A stretch of DNA of 64,000 nt from Maylandia zebra (taxonomy: Eukaryota > Chordata > Actinopteri > Cichliformes > Cichlidae): positions 18,448,056-18,512,055 of the forward strand of contig NC_135187.1 in assembly GCF_041146795.1 (NCBI RefSeq), read 5' to 3'. Every line of letters begins with the position of its first letter. The stretch's first letter is position 1. The notes beneath the pieces were generated by a model, which was not told where the DNA came from, searched no databases, and saw only the letters and a list, made by a program, of their open reading frames with translations. The position numbers and the translations under genes are program-made. Shown one piece after another: positions 37,784 to 50,808 of the stretch.

Positions 37784-38632
37784 ATACATTATCATCACGT
37801 GCAGGAGTGTTCTGATGTGACACTTTCACATCCACAAACCTTAAATTATTTTTACTCTAGACTTTTTTTGTGTTCTTCCTTCTTTTCCTGTGTTTTATGT
37901 TCCTAGTACATTCCTGGGTCTCCTCCCTTATAAGTTGTTAGGAATCAGAGTGCTGATTAGCGACTGTACTTAGGATCTGTTTTAGAGGTAAACTGGTCTC
38001 TAATCACAACTTCTGTTCCAACATACTTAAATGAGAGCTAACTTTTTTGTTGTCTTTTTCTGTTTGTGCCACACTACTTAAGTAAACAGCTTCCTCCATC
38101 TCAATAGTTGGTATTCCCTCATTGCTTCAAATGCTATGTAAAATACAGTGTTTTTACTGTCACTACTTCCATACCCTACTTGTTAAAATTAACATGAAAG
38201 GTATATGTGGGGTAAGTGGGAATAAAAATAAATAAATAAATCAGTGTGCGTGTTAACTACAGTATTTATTTCAAGCCTCCAAAATCAGTGAATATGTTTG
38301 TTCAGTTTTTTAAAAGTGACGTGTTTATAGCTCCCTGTAAGGAATGCCTGTTTGTAAGTAGATGTTGACAGTTGTTTCTGCTTCTCAAGCTAAAACCTGT
38401 GAAACACTGAAACTGGTCATTTTACGGTACAAAGAAGCAATATGTTCGCTGATCTTATGCTCCTGTGATTTCTGTATATCAAGCCGTTTGAGAACAATGA
38501 ATAATGTGTATATGTGCAAATACTGTATTGTCAGTATATCTATAAATTAAAACACATATTTAAATAAATGTGAAATTAAATACTCTATGAAAGATCCTTG
38601 ACTTTGGCTTTTTATGCTGTGTAAACCTGCTC

Positions 38633-38638
38633 AATAAA
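38633..38638 (+). terminator. Probable atp6v1c1 polyadenylation signal
   Basis: AATAAA lies 850 bases past the stop codon, followed by GTAATGGGGG. No other gene intervenes. The cleavage site is not determined. Confidence 0.55.
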
Positions 38639-38639
38639 G

Positions 38640-39400
38640 TAATGGGGGAAAAAAAGATAAAGGCTAAGTTGTTAAGGGGTGTGACGATTTATGAGGAAAT
38701 AACATCTCTCTGAAATAAAGGTGTGGTTTTAGGTACTACAATGACCATTTTAAGGTTACTGTTGATACAAGATACACTAACAAAAAGCGTATCTTAAAGA
38801 TAAAACATACACTAATCAGTTAGACAAAAACAACCATGTGCAAAATGACCAGACTCTTCAAAGAGATGCAAAACAAAGATAAATGAATGCAAATTGATTC
38901 CAGTGACAATGCTGAGGGATATCAGGAGGGTGTGAGGTTTTGTCTTATATCTTATTCCAAAGTTCATCTTATTTTTCTCTTTGTCCATGTATATGCATGT
39001 GTTTTTACACAAAGATGCACATCAAGCTCATAATGATTCACATGTTTGTTTTTTCTCATTATTTGGCTTTTTGTGTCTTTTACAAAATACCTACTCTACA
39101 TATTCAGTGTTTCTTAATAAGAAGGAGCATATTATTCATTTTCTGTTACCAAACACAGCTATCCATCCACACACGCATTTGTGGGCATGTTTACTCTGAT
39201 CATAAAGTATTTTAAGCCATTTAAAGCTTCATTATTATCAAATGCAGATCCCCTATAAAAAGTTATTTATTGGCGCCTTATTAAATATGAAAACTGGCAT
39301 CCACGTTTTGTTGTTGATTGTGAAGATTTAACTCGATAAATTTCATTAAACACAGAAAGAGCAGTTTTGTTTGGCACACACGTTTCCATGTTGATGATGA
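38640..39400. other. Intergenic region between atp6v1c1 and baalc
   Basis: A/T-rich sequence without a supported gene. Frames at 38940-39215 are A/T-rich and look like chance. From about 39410 base composition becomes more GC-rich, as the baalc promoter/5' UTR begins. Confidence 0.4.
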
Positions 39401-39693
39401 GGATGCTGGCCGTAGTGATGATGCTGACAATAGCAGCTGTTGATTTCCCTTGTGGCCAATCAGCAGCCACTTTAAGCTCCGCCCTCTCCGGGTGACGCAG
39501 GTAGCTCGTGCTGGTCAGCTGGCTCTGCTGTTTGAGGAGAGCAGCAGCTTCAGAGCCTCCGACTGATGATGGAAACACGGATGGAGCTTTAGTAGAGAGC
39601 CAGGGAGGAGATGCTGCGGATGCTGTGAGACAAAGCGAGCCGTGTTTAAGCCCGCGTCAGCCTCAGCTACACCTGCCGTGGATGATTATCTCG

Positions 39694-41899
39694 ATGGGTT
39701 GTGGAGGGAGTCGGGCGGACGCGATCATCGAGCCGAGGTACCATGAAAGCTGGACAAGAGAAACAGAATCGACATGGCTTACTAACACGGATGTAGAGAC
39801 CCCTCTTCCAGTAGCAAACAGTAAGAGCCTCGTCATCTCTAAAATAATGAAGAGAAAGATCTTCCATTAAGATGCAAATCCAAATGCATTCTCTTTAGGT
39901 GCCATATATGCTGACAGGGTGCAGCCACAAGCTAAACAAACCACTCACACCACAACTTGACCGAGCTGACACAGCCATCGCAGCCATCTCTACTATCTTG
40001 TTTTCACGTTTGAAAGAGTGCCACATTTCAAACACTAACCACTGTCCTGTAGGTAAACCTCTGGAAGCCAACATAAGGGAGAAGAGGATGGTGAACACGG
40101 GCACCCAGTGTGGGAAGCAGGCCCTCACCACCAGCAGCTCCAACCACCAGAGGAGACCCAGACGCTCTTTTAGTGATGTAGGTGTCACTGGTAGCAGGTA
40201 CTGGCATGTGTGAGTCCTAAAACATCTTTGCACACATGGTCATGAGCAGGATTTGAGCACCACCAGTAATGCCACACACCAAACCTGCAAAATCACCGTC
40301 ATCGTCATTAAAGTGTAACTATATTCATCATTAGCTTTTAACATGTTTACATAGAGTGCAGCTAGAGAAGCTTAATCAGCTCGAGCCATCCACATGCCAT
40401 TTATGCAAGGGCCTCACAGCATTTAAAATGTCATAAAAGCTTTGTTTGCAATTTTACATAACAATAATGTTCATAGATGATTTACAAGACAGCTATAAGA
40501 AAATAATTAAACAGTAATACAAAAATGTAAGATATTCCTAATATTTCTGATTTAACTTATTCTAGTGAGATTTTTTGCATTAGTTTATCGTACATACCAG
40601 AAACTCTTTGAGCTAATTGTTTTGTTTTTGCTGTGGGAAATTTTGTAAAGACACTTAAATATAGTTCACACATACTGTCTCACTTACTGCTCATTCATTA
40701 TATTACAAAATGTCAGTTCATCTGACCTTCGTCAGGTATAAAATTAACATCCCTCCATTATCATTTGTACACTCACTGGCCACTTTATTAAGCACACCTG
40801 TTCAGCTGCTCATTAATGCAATCAGCCAATCACATGGCAGTAACTTAATGAATTCAGACATGTAGACAGTCAAGGCGGCCTGCTAAAGTTCAAACTGAGC
40901 ACCAGAATGGAGAAGCAAGGTGATATAGGCGACATCGATTGTGACGTCATTGTTGTCAACATGAAGGTATGGATCCATCTTGCCTTGTATCAAAAGTTTA
41001 GGCACCATGGTGTGGGGGATATTTTCTTGGCACACTGTGAACCCACAGTACCAACAGACCATTGTTTAAATGTCATAGCCCACCCAAGTATTGTTGCTGA
41101 CCATGCCCATCTTTTTATGACCACAGTTTACCCATCTTCTGATGGCTTCTTATAACATATCACGTCACAAAGCTCAGATGATCTCAAACTGGTTTCTTGA
41201 AGAAGACAATGAGTTCAGTGTATTCAAATGACCTCCAGAGTCAGCAGATTTTAATCCAATAGAGCACCTTTGGGATGTGGTGGAACTAGATATTCACATC
41301 ATGGATGTGAAACAGACAAATCTGCAGCAGCTGCGTGATGCTGTCGTGTCAGTATCGACCAAAATCCTCCGAGGAATGTTTTCAGCACCTTGTTGAATCT
41401 GTGCCTTGAAGAATTACGACAGTTCTGAACGGGGCACTAGCAAAGTGTACCTAATAAAGTGATTGGTGAGTTTATCTTTTTAAAAAGGAAAAGTAATAAC
41501 AGAAACTCTCTTTTTTGTGAGGTTTAAATTGAAAATATTTTTGTTGTTCTCAAAACTGAAATAAGCTTTAAAAAAAGATCTGAAAAATTATTTTATCTTA
41601 CCAATTATATTTCAGTTTTTCTAAATGACAGTTAAAAATATGTATTAATAATTTAACCTTCCACACATGGAAGAACCTCAGTGACTCACCTCTCAATTGG
41701 CCATCTTTGCCCACTCGCTGTTTGTCTAGTGCGGTGACATTTAAATGAAGTGGGATTCCAAATCTTTTCACAGCAATCTACTCGTGACTCCAAAAGGAGG
41801 TCATCAAAGGAGGCCAGCGCTTTGTCTAAGGATGGGCAGCCGGTAAGCGCCAACAGCAGTGACGATCCAGAACCTGAAAACGCCTCTGACGAAAGATGA
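39694..41899 (+). CDS. baalc: BAALC-type N-myristoylated/palmitoylated neural protein
   Basis: The favoured model has three exons: 39694-39820, 40053-40177 and 41774-41899 (stop TGA 41897-41899), 125 aa. Exon 1 gives MGCGGSRADAIIEPRYHESW then TRETESTWLT, almost identical to BAALC. Gly2 and Cys3 are the known lipid-modification sites that anchor it to membranes. Exon 2 gives KRMVNTGTQCGKQALTTSS, aligning with the TQC region of human BAALC. Exon 3 gives STRDSKRRSSKEAS, resembling the human KRDAKRMPAKE stretch, then an acidic end. Exon 2 stops at donor GAT|GTAGGT. Without that splice the frame runs on to ...GSRYWHV and a stop at 40211-40213, a possible shorter isoform. Exon 1 is very secure, exon 2 good, exon 3 less so. 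A 125-130 aa product compares with 145 in human. Confidence 0.85.
40768..41474 (+). mobile_element. Internally deleted Tc1-like transposon
   Basis: The terminal repeats CACTCACTGGCCACTTTATT and, at the right, the complement of AAACTCACCAATCACTTTAT are flanked by TA at 40768-40769 and 41473-41474, the Tc1/mariner target. At about 707 bp it is well under a full 1.3-1.6 kb. The helix-turn-helix region has lost its middle, joining near 40950 to the C-terminal half of the transposase, in which PESADFNPIEHLWDVVELDI is readable across a frame break. It is inactive and sits in baalc intron 2, sense to the gene. Confidence 0.88.
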
Positions 41900-43985
41900 A
41901 CCTCCACGAGGAGGAAGACGGCTGTAGGTGCGAGTGCCTCTCCAGAGAACAAGATGGAGATTTGAAGACGTGCGTGGCTGATTTTATTTATTTATTTTTA
42001 TTTTCTATTTTTTTGCAAGATCCTGGCTGTTGTTTGCAGTGATTTACGACACAAGCACCTGCAAACGTCTCCATCCAAAGACCTGTGGATGCTGCATCTT
42101 CGTTGTGCCATTGCAAATGCATGTGCAAAGAAGAGAGTGGGTAGCGAGCAATGTTCACACTTTACACCATGCTTCTCTCCCATGCTTATGGTGCCAGTCA
42201 GGGAATGTGTCACTGTTTTCAGCCAGTGTGAAGAAAAAAAAACAAAACAAAAAAGAAGAAAAGAAAAAAGAGCAGATTGTCCCATATGCACATGATAATT
42301 ACAAGCAGTGTGTTCTGTGTGAGGCCTTCCTAAGAATTTGCTTCAGTTCTTTGTGCAAGTATACTCCTTTTGTTGTGAATGATTATCAGTAGTATGGGAA
42401 CTAATACCGATGCTGTTTAACCTCAGTCAATTCTGTAAGTAATTTTAATTTAAAAGAACCAGAAGTGCTGTTTAGAAGCTGAGACTTGGAGGCGTGAAGC
42501 TCGAAGGCTAAAGACTGCCTTTTCCAGCCTTTCGCAAGACATACAAACACATCCGCATGTGCCTACAATTAATCTTGATTCAAAGTGCTGTTGTGTTCTC
42601 TTTCAGAGTTTGATTTTTAAAGTTTGCTTTATACTGTTGTGTTCAATACTTCTACTTTACTCTCTGTTACGTTGTAAAATGCACACTTTATATTTAGTAT
42701 TGTAACATGTAAATTTTTTTGGCTTAATACCGGTCTGCATGTATAGATCGGTGCTATGTTAATTTAATCAAAGTCTCTGCCCAAACTTGATCAATAGCAA
42801 GCCATTAAAAAATCAATTAAAAAAAGCCTATCCAACATATGTAAATACAAGCATACTCAGGAGGATTTTCAGGATGGGGCATCTGGCAAATTAGATCATA
42901 TGACCAGCAGATGGCGTAGTTGACCAGCTGAGGTCTTAATATCTAAACACAAAGAGGTTTGAAAGTGGTAACAACCACATTAAGAAAAGCTCTGACTTAC
43001 CGGAGGCTGTCGGCTTTACATGATTGTATGAAGGACAATCTGTTGGTCATATAAATAAATTTAAGAATCTGAATTAAAATGGTGTGCATGTGATAATGAT
43101 CGCTTGTCAAGAGTTTTTAATGACTTTACTTAGATGATGTGATGAAATGTGTACAGACCGTGCCATATTTGTGATGGCAAAACAAACCTCAACGTGTATG
43201 TTTCAAAATTACTTTTTTCTTCTTTGCATTAAAATATTTGCTGGCTTTGTAATGTATGAAATCCAGGGGGAAAACAAGTGATCTGAGCATTTATTTCTCA
43301 TTACACGAATTAAAAGAAATCAACCTTTTCTGTTTCCTATTGTGATTAGACTGGAAAAGCATCCGTTTTGCACTGAGCTATAAACTGTTTCAATTATAAG
43401 ATAAAGTTTCAAAAGCGTTACTGACTACATTTCCCAATGTAAAATTGGCTTAATTGTAATTATGTGTAATGGTCTCTTTACCTTTAAGAGAGTAATTCAT
43501 TAGTTTTGCCCAAGCATTATGTAGCCAACTCTGACAATCTCTGATGAGTGAGCAAATCATTTTATAAAACAGTTTTCTGTCATGAGTTTCTTTGTACTTT
43601 GCTTCCAAGAAAACAGACTTCATTTTAATTTTATTTTTAAAGTGGTCATGAGCAATAGTTCTTCTCTAGGTGATCTGAAGGTCTTTCAAATGTTTTCTTT
43701 TGACATTGGGTGCTTATTCGATTATTTTTAATCCAGTCCTTGTACTTGACCATTTTCAGAGGAATGTGGGTTTTTTTTGCTGTTGTTTCTTTTTTTTCTT
43801 CTTTTTTTTGGTGGCCTTTTTGTGCCTGTTAAGCAGTCTGTTAGGCCACTAAGGCCACTTGTCAGGTCCTGTGTCAGCTGGTCCATCACTGGTAATGGTA
43901 AAGAAATAAGTTCTTCATAAGGAAGGGAAACAGGAACGGAAGGCTGAGGCATGCCAAACTACATAAGAACTGAACTCAAAATCAG
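41900..43985. other. baalc 3' UTR and intergenic sequence
   Basis: The baalc 3' UTR probably occupies part of this A/T-rich stretch. An AATAAA-containing word near 43050 is one candidate signal. No further gene is supported; the minus-strand frame 43728-43952 is basic low-complexity text from a T/C tract. Confidence 0.4.
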
Positions 43986-44310
43986 TGACAAAAGGTCTTG
44001 TGGAGTGATGAATCCAAATTTGAAATTTTGGTTAAGATTGTCAGTATATATGGAGGAGGTCAGGACAGGGGTAAAACACTGAGATTTTGATCTACTTTGC
44101 AGTACCAGCTAGAAAGAATCTAATTGACAGTGGCTTCATTTTTCTGCATGACAATGACCCCAAACACATGGATAGAAAAACACACAATAGCACACCATCA
44201 GTCAAGTTCAAGCTGTGTTGAAGACTAAAGGCAGCCATACTGAATATTGACTTTGAAGCTGGTTAGAATTGCACAAACTCTGTTTTTGACTGAAATCCTG
44301 TACTTCCAAG
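43986..44310 (+). mobile_element. Tc1-like transposase fragment
   Basis: CTTGTGGAGTGATGAATCCA encodes LWSDESKFEI, and further on SGFIFLHDNDPKHMDRKTHN. These carry the first and second Asp of the Tc1 DDE catalytic triad. The text between is shortened and frames are broken. No terminal repeats were found. It lies upstream of spire1. Confidence 0.7.
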
Positions 44311-44856
44311 TATGTTTGCAAATGTTTCAAGAAATATCTGCGCCCAATTCCCATTTCCTTGAAAAATAGTTATAGGAGTAAGTACGGTACAGTCCACCAC
44401 ATGATTTGTTGACCTTTGTGACACACCTTTTTAAAACAAAAGCCCAAATCAGGTGTGTCGACTCATACTGTATGCTTAGTATTTTTTTAATAAAATATAT
44501 TTGATAGTTTTATTTTATATAATTTAAAATGATAATTTATTGATTTATATTTTTGATCAAAAAAATATGACCCTTGATTACACACCGGAAGTTCTGTGAG
44601 TTATAAAAGACAGGAGTTTTGGCATGTTGCTGATGTTGATTGGTAATTAAACGTTCAGGCTTTAGGACCGCGCGGATCACGTTCTCGGTTGGCTGTGGCT
44701 CGGTGTGAACCGTTGGTGCTCCACGGCCACGGTACAGATAACACCTGGCTGACGGACGAGGCTACATCTTATCATGTAGCTGGGCAGCTCTGGGACGTTA
44801 CCCGACAAACCTGTTCGTTTTCCCCTTTACGTTATGCGGACAAAAATGATTTGAGG

Positions 44857-47800
44857 ATGGCCAAACGACCGGGGACTGAGGATGGGATGGTGACTTCGCC
44901 CACCGTTCTCCGGAATTTCGCCGCCGATTTGAGCATCGGAGACGTGAACATGGACTGCAGCGACGGAGCCGAGGAGCTCTCTTTAGAAGAAATCCTGGCT
45001 TTGTACAGCCAGCCGATAAACGAGGAGCAGGCATGGGCAGTGTGTTACCAGTGTTGTCGGACTTTAGCGCAGAAACACCGGAGGAGAAGCTCCAAGTCTG
45101 CTGTTGTCTCATCAGCCGAGCACCCGAGAAGGATTGAGGGACCCGGGAATGTGAGGCTCGGGAGAGACGGGACTGTCAAACTGCACTTTGAAGACAACGC
45201 AGGTAACTAAATCAACCAACCAAGACCGGGCAGGTGTCCGCTTTAGCTTTGTGTGCTATGAGTAACTGCACAGGTTAAACGAGGGAGACTGGCTTTGAAC
45301 AGGCAGCCGTCAACAACGACAACAAAAAGCATTTTCCTCCACATCCCTGACAGGCCAAACGAATGGAGCATCCCTACGAAGAGGCCATGTTGTTGTAGCT
45401 GCCTGCTTTTAGCCATGTGGCGATTTTGTTTACAGGCGCCTATTAATAATACATCATAGATCACCGCATAGCTGCTGGGGGGAAGACCACGAAAGCTTGT
45501 ATGATGAATTATTTACGTTGCGGGTTTGTTCTCATAACAGCGGCTGATATTTACATCACAAACATGATTCATATTAAAGCTCTGTTTAGACTGGTTTGTG
45601 AACAGGGCTGCCTCACAGCCACTCTCCCCTGGAGTACAGCGGTCAGTTAGTCAGCAAACACAAATCACGTGACCTGTTCAAATTGCAGAGCACCTTTTTG
45701 GGTGCCAGACTGCGGTGAAACAAAACACTCCCTACAAGCACGAGGCCGGAGACAGATGAGTCATAGCTGCTCTTTGTTGTGACATTTTGGGGTGAATTGG
45801 GGACAAATTTGGGGCCAGGAGGCAGAATCCATTCAACAGCAAGGTGCCAGGTGTAGGCTGAGAGGTTCCACGCAATTTAAATCTAGCTGGATGGAAGTTT
45901 GTGTACGCACGTTGACTGTATACATCCTCTATATCCACTCTGTTTTTGTTTCCGTCATGCGATTTAGAGGATCCTTGAACTCTTTAATACAGGCTCATTT
46001 TCTATACAGATATTTTTGGGTAGTAAATAGACTTTTGTTCTGTGCTTGGCTGTACAGATAGGAAAGCAAGTTATGTTTAATTCAATTCAGATTTTTTTAT
46101 ATGGCACCAAATCACAGCAGTAATCGCCTCAAGATGCTTCACATTGTAGGGTGAAGACCTTAAAATAATACAGAGAAAACCCCACCAGTCAGATGACCCC
46201 CCACTATGAGCAAGTGCTTGGCAAAAGTGGGGGGGGGGGGAAACACCCAAACGTTTAACAGGAAGAAACCTTTGCGAGAACCAGGCGGGATGGCAGATAT
46301 CTGCCACGACCGGTTTGGGGTAAAGGGAGGAAGACACTGTAAGAGAGTCAGAGGTTAATAATAAGTAATGCAGAGAGGTGTATAAACATGGTAAAAAAAG
46401 AAACACTCAGTGCATCATGGGAAGCCCCCAGCAATCTAGGCCTATTGCAGTGTAACTAAGGGAGGATCGTCAAAATTGTACTTTTAAATATCCTAGGAAT
46501 AATAAGTAAACCAGCAGTCTGGGAGTGACACGATCTGTTTGGTTGATACGGTACAATGATGTCTTTAAGATAAGCTGGATCTAAAGTGAGAGTAGATGTC
46601 TAAGATGAAAACGCTCGACTTCTATAAGACCCACACCAGAAAAACGTATTAGAAGCCAGCAGGTCTCTGTGTACTGAAACTACAGATGAAACTGTAGTGT
46701 ATCTCTATACACAGGAGAAAGGCTTAGTCTTGTACAACAGCTCAGGTGTGGAGAAAGGTGTGTAATGCCTTTAACTGCATTCCATTAATATTTCAGAGAT
46801 GAGATTGGGTGTGTCTTTCTGCGCAGCCACATTATGTGGGGAACTGATTTGAACCTTTCTTATTTTTTCCGTCCCCCTGTCTTGAGTTGACCCCTCTGTC
46901 CAGCTCTGCCTTGTCTAGACTAACCAGTAATATTGTCTTCCTGTGACTCCGGCTCTCAGAATAAACAGATTCACTTGGTGCTGCTTAGCATCTTTGCACC
47001 ACCAAAAATGGAACAAATGTGTTGATTAGATGCACTGATTTTCAGAGTGCACATCAGTTCGAGATTATGGGGAGAGTCCTCTGCTGCTCCTCCTCGCTGG
47101 TGGCTGGAGTATTTTTGGGACAGCTTGGCCCTGTCCTGATTCCTATTAGGCCTGGTGATGAGAGAGATGTGAGACCTATTAAGCATCCAGCAGCTGAGTG
47201 GCTAGTGTACCACACCGGCATAAAATCAGGGCTTATGCAACCTGCATATGGCCTGCATGAGTCAGTGACAAGGTGGCATGATTTGGCCAGCTCCCAGACC
47301 ACCAACAATAAGCTCCTCAACCCCTCTAGTGATATTGGCCTATATTAAGATTTTGACTGCTGCTGTGGGTGGTTATCAAGAAATCTCAGCAAGCGAAGAA
47401 GTGTTTATTTTCGTGACGCACAGCAAACAGAATCGGACTAATAAGCAGCACCAAGTCTTGGCTTATTTTGCGGTGAATCGAGGCGTGATGAACATGCTGC
47501 AGTCAGATCGGTTCACATGGAGCATGGGAAAGAATACCTTTGCCTCCTCTCCTGAATGCTGCATCAGACGAGACGTTTACCCTGATTTCAGTGATCCATA
47601 CCAGCAGGAGCTTCTTTTCCTTCTAAATTTATTTGACTTGCGGGTAGTGATGGTTAAAGACTTAATTATCGTGTCTCTCTGTGAAAGCCGCGAATGCCTT
47701 TCAGCAGAACAGAGGCTATTTGAATGGACAGAATAGTCAGGCTGACACTACACTCCTCTAAATATGTCCGCTGAGATTTACTTGGCCTGCAAGGGTCCTG

Positions 47801-50764
47801 GCTGAGCCACCGCTCCTCTGCTGGGACAAACAGAGGATCCAGTGTTTCCCGAATGAGTATTCATGAGTAATTGTTGGCTGTTATTTAGTGGCCTGCAACA
47901 GAGTTGTTGCACACTATGAAACAAATGTTTTTCATGGATGTGTCCTTGAGCAGGAAGTCTAATTTTATTTGAATAGTTTATGAGTTGAAGCCTAAATGGC
48001 ACCAGTGTTAGTACGCAGAATGATTGCATCTCTGGCCAAAGTTTCTCATTTATATGCGATGACCTAATTTTACAGTCTGGACTGTTGCTCTTTCATTCTG
48101 TACTTTAAACTGTTGCCTCATTCTTACCGGTGGTTATAGGTAGCTCAACTCGCTGCCTCAGGTAACTTAATTAGGGCTGAAGTTCATAATTTTAACTTTA
48201 ACCAATAGTTAAAAATTCCTAGTCCTCCCAGCACCTGGAATTTTAAAAGTTCCTCGTTTTCTTTCTTTCATGTTGTTTATGGGTGAAAAAAAACTTTGTA
48301 ATGATTTGAAGTCATTTGGAGCAGTAGTACCCTCAACAGAGTTGTTGCACAGGCTGAAAATAACCCCTGTATCAACATCCCTGTGTTGGTGTTGTTCCCA
48401 GATCATCATAATTAATGTCACATTATCGTGATGTCATAGTTTTGCGATGTAGAAACACCATCCCGACACACACCGAACCCTGACCCCATAACTGTAACCC
48501 AAACCACATCCTAATCCCGAACTCTCCCACATTGGCTGTTATTTTCCACATCGCAAAGCTATGGGAATATGAAATATATGAAATTGTATTGAAAAGGAAA
48601 AATTTAGATGTTGGGTCAGGATGTTTTGGAGATATATTTTAATACACTGGATATTTCGAGCATTATTTTTCCATCATGTAAGATGGATATTGTGAACAGA
48701 CGTGTTTGAACACAAACTGCAGTCTTTTTCTAAACTTAAAGTAATTTTTATGCTGTTGGCATTATTGTTATATTTTTCTTCTGGATACAAAGGAACTGCT
48801 TATTTCTATTGATTTTTAGGATGCTTTGTGGACATCTTGCAGCAGTGCTGGGTGGAAAAATAATTGCCTGAAGAGATGTGGAGACCCTGATTTGCTTAGT
48901 CTTTTTTTTTTTCTTTTTTTCCCCCAAAACATGAAAGATAATGTGTAGTCATTTTTTTAAAAATTTATTAAAAACAAAACAAAACAATAATTGGTAACAT
49001 TTCACCTTTTATGCAGGTATTTATTGAAAGGTCATAAACTTTAGGTATTGATTTCTTTTATTTTTCTTTCCATTTTAAGCAATGTATCCATGGAAACAAG
49101 AGCGAGAGAATGAGAGCAACGTTTCGATGTTTGAATGAAAATACTACTACAAGCAGCCCCCAGTGGCTGGTTTTGACATCTCTGTCTGCCTCAGGCGATG
49201 TGCGAGCAGTGTGCCGTGACTTGAGAGGAAAACATAATAATTTATTAACTTGCTCTTTTTACAATCATCTTCAGTGCCGTTGAGTAATTTTGCTCGCGTC
49301 TTCTAACCTCCATTTTGGTTTGTAACACCGTGTGAAGTTTTCCTCGCTTCGAGGCGCCTTTGGATGATTTGTACAGTGCGTTCCCATTAATGATTAAGAG
49401 GGTGTGTTTGACTTGGTGATTGTTACAGGCAGCTACTTGCACAATAAGTGACATCCTCATTGTATGAGTGAATAACTCTCCTTTCTGCTGTCATTACAGA
49501 TAAATACCAGTCGGCCCCTACGTCATTAGAGGTGAGTTCACATTCAATTCAATTTAATTCAATTTATGGGTAAAGCAGCAGCACCGACTCATAACAGCAA
49601 TCACTTTAAGGCGCTTTATACTGAAAGGTAAAGACCCTACGGTAAACCCCAACAATCACACGACCCCCAGTAAGCAAGGACTTGGCAACAGTGGGAAGGA
49701 AAAACTCCCTTTTAGCAGGACGAAACCTCCAGCTGAGCCAGGCTCAGGGAGGCAGGGAGGGTCAGTCATCTGCTTTGACCAGTTGGTGGGGTGAGGAGGG
49801 GAAGATGGGACAAAAGACACACTGTGGTAGAGAAAGCCAGTAATCAGTTTTGAACACATTTTTTTTTTTTTTTTTCCTTTCAGTGATCCCAGTAGAACAT
49901 GTGGACGTTACTTAAACGTTTGAATTAAATGTTTACAGTCTTTTCATTTCACAGGAAGACTAATTTGCTTCAACGCAGACAAAACAATTTCACAATCTGT
50001 TGCCATTAGTCTGACCGTCACTGCTCCCATTACCTAGAAGGAACGCTACAAATGGGGTGGCGTGGCAGCTGTGGTGCAGCGTTGTTCACTCTGGCCCTGC
50101 AAAAAACATTCCCTCATGTCTTGTGAGTGCAAGCAGATATTAAGCATTAGCCCATTTTCACTTTACAGACTAGGAGAAATATGGGGTGGGGAGCACATCC
50201 CAGCCAGACCTGTGATGCGCTTAAACCTGAGCAAGTGGGTAAGAGCGCAATACAAGTAGCGCTCTTCAGTTTGTTCTGCAGTTATTGTTTGTGCTGCACT
50301 TAAAAAGAGCAGCTCTGTTGTTGTTCACCGAATGTTGTTGTTCATCGGTTTATTTTTAGCTCTCATCGCGTCAAACCTCATCGCCAAAACCACGTTAAAA
50401 GGACATGTGCCCAGTGTGTGTTTGTCCAGCACTATGTGCTGTATAATGTTGGGAGGAGAAGTCTTCATTATGTGTACAGAGAGGATACTTTGTGTAATTG
50501 GTCCATCAGGTCTGAGCAGTTTATGTTTGTCTTTGTTCACGTGATCTCAGGCATGCACAGTATGCAGCTGTCCCTGCATGGCTAAGTTTGAAATAGAATT
50601 TCTCTTCGTCAGCTGATGGTCAACACTGATTATCTCAGGGCTGAAGCCGACCTGTGGCAGCTTGGTTAGAAGTGAAAATGCTTAACTTGGGTTGGTTTTC
50701 TTTGCAAGTTCATGCATCTGCCATTGCATGATTGGTTTCTACAAATAAGCTGGGAAGAGGGTGT

Positions 50765-50808
<44 letters not shown>

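Noticed and set aside
43728-43952. 74-codon basic minus-strand frame
   Set aside because: Its lysine/arginine run comes from a T/C-rich tract; no family resemblance or splice context.
44689-44856. Longer spire1 start upstream in the same frame
   Set aside because: The upstream frame has no ATG until 44857; its apparent first codon is TTG. ATG 44857 has a good context, so I use it.
47278-47736. 152-codon plus-strand frame in spire1 intron 1
   Set aside because: No recognisable motif, no splice logic with spire1 and unremarkable composition; kept only as possible conserved non-coding sequence.
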